Shown here piece by piece: positions 62,735 through 64,000 of a stretch of DNA of 64,000 nt; the first letter of the stretch is position 1, and every line of letters begins with the position of its first letter. Source of the DNA: Cercophora sp. LCS_1 (taxonomy: Eukaryota; Ascomycota; Sordariomycetes; Sordariales; Lasiosphaeriaceae); NCBI GenBank assembly GCA_036250225.1, contig JAPZLL010000013.1, forward strand, positions 248,001 through 312,000, given 5' to 3'. The notes beneath the pieces were generated by a model. That model was given only the letters and a program-made list of their open reading frames with translations, was not told the origin of the DNA and searched no databases. A program made the translations under genes and the position numbers.

Positions 62735-64000
62735 GGTGCTAGTGTTGTTTGCGTGTTGCGGTTGAGCCGGTGAAGCTCGAGGGCAGCTTTTTGGGACGGG
62801 TCGTGAAGCTTTGGCGTGTAAGTGAGGTCCGTTTGACGTCTGGCTCGACTGGAAAATCAGGCGAAGCACCGAGCACAGAAATGAGTCTGGCTTAGGTCTC
62901 GAGGTGATCGCAAGAGTTGTTTTATTGAATTTGAATAATCTAAATCCAGGTACGGTCCAGGGGAAAGAAGGGGAGGGTCAGGCTTTTAAACCAGACCTGA
63001 CGGCAGCCTTTGAGCCATACCCTCACGGCGGCACGGCGCTTGGAATCAGTGTGTGGGTGCCCAGGAGCAACCTGGACCGCTGCGTTGCGCCTCGAAGGGT
63101 CCAAGACCTGCTTCCGACCAATCAGAGCTAATCTATTTGCAAGAATTGTGGCTGAGCGTTGGGTGCGGCTTGTCGTTCTGGGCTGATCGGAGCTGCCCCG
63201 CGTGGTTCCTGGCACCGAACTGGGTTGTCAATCGTGCCACTGGGGTCCACCGTTGGGTGCTCAGCTGGAAGGGACAATTCAGGCCACAGGTCACGCGAAA
63301 CCCGGGCCATCCATGCCATTCTTCCTACCTAATGGAAAATAACATTCCCCCCTTTTTTTCCTGCATCAGACCGGGTCTCGGGATAACTCCAACGTCGGTT
63401 CAGTGCAAGCTTTCTGACCAACCTGCTAACCTGAACATGACGTAATTTTGGGCTCCCAACAGTCATTCACTCGACGCCGGCTGAGGCTGCAAACGCTCTG
63501 ATTTTCAATCGGAATTTTGGTTTTGTGCCGTTCAAGTCCTGGCTTACCTCAGCCCGTCCTTTCTTCAGTGTCATTTGTTTCCATGTCAACACCACTTGCA
63601 AACCACAATGACTCCCACCACCCAAGCAACACAGGCGCATCCACAACTAGGAGGCCATAACACCGCTGGATATGCGATTTTCGCCTTCCAAAAGCAGTGC
63701 TGCCTCGCGACGTGCAGGAACAACCCGCCGCCACTTTGTAACCGTTTTGCGCTGATCAGGTCACCAAGGGTGATGTTTACATTGGTTCAACCAACGTCAC
63801 ATCCAAAACTCGGCTTACAAGAGTCCACGCACAAGGGCCAAGGTGTATGAATGAAGTCACTGAGTATCAATCTACTATCCTCTAGGACAATGAATTTTAG
63901 GCTTTGTGGCTTTTATTTTACCCCCGATGAAACTCGACACCTGTCCTTGACATCCCTGGTTCCGATCCAACCTGTCTTCGATGAAACCCAGTAACACGAT
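62735..64000. other. No recognisable gene to the window end
   Basis: About 1.3 kb: the likely promoter of the small minus-strand gene, then sequence with no conserved coding segment or RNA gene on either strand. Confidence 0.4.

Overview
The window looks like nuclear DNA of a filamentous ascomycete, most likely a Sordariomycete. The evidence is GC-rich sequence, compact genes with many 46-75 bp GT..AG introns carrying CTAAC/CTGAC-like branch sites, and proteins that read as fungal orthologues: GDA1, LYS9, TUF1, RPS29, LAS1, an Erp38-like PDI, a Dsc/Tul1-type RING ligase and a C2-domain phosphatidylserine decarboxylase. No rRNA, tRNA, CRISPR array or complete transposon was recognised. One 10-N assembly gap sits inside long G and C homopolymers at 49.8-49.9 kb.

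Layout. 1-6 kb: 5' part of a Golgi nucleoside diphosphatase (-), a PPPDE-thioredoxin-PUL fusion (+) and a short kinesin-3-like motor (-). 6.4-12.2 kb: an accessory island with two broken AAA ATPase copies, a broken DUF7708/NACHT-associated gene, a decayed gene of unknown family and one intact UstYa-like (DUF3328) membrane protein. 12.9-23.8 kb: a low-complexity protein, an eIF4E, an EF-hand protein, NAD kinase and a seven-exon ketohexokinase-like sugar kinase. 23.8-32.9 kb: about 9 kb with no supportable gene, leading into a conserved Q/P-rich acidic protein. 35.1-42 kb: LYS9, LAS1, glyoxalase II (eight exons) and a secreted protein with several Kex2-like sites. 45.1-53.4 kb: mitochondrial EF-Tu, RPS29 and Erp38 (divergent), HSBP1 and the Dsc/Tul1-like E3 (divergent). 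56.8-60.4 kb: the C2/EF-hand phosphatidylserine decarboxylase. 62.5-62.7 kb: a small Ser/Pro-rich protein.

Most genes are unlinked housekeeping functions: protein quality control (PDI, E3 ligase, HSBP1, PPPDE-Trx-PUL), translation and ribosome synthesis (eIF4E, EF-Tu, RPS29, LAS1) and metabolism (NAD kinase, sugar kinase, lysine, glyoxal detoxification, phosphatidylethanolamine). Three divergent pairs share short upstream regions: NAD kinase/ketohexokinase, RPS29/Erp38 and HSBP1/E3 ligase.

The most unusual parts are the decayed island at 6.4-12.2 kb, where two divergent NLR-like genes are both truncated at one junction and carry tandem 4-bp duplications; the 9 kb gene-free stretch; and the secreted precursor-like protein. 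Exon boundaries were set by hand from splice signals, frame and family resemblance; no alignment or search was run.
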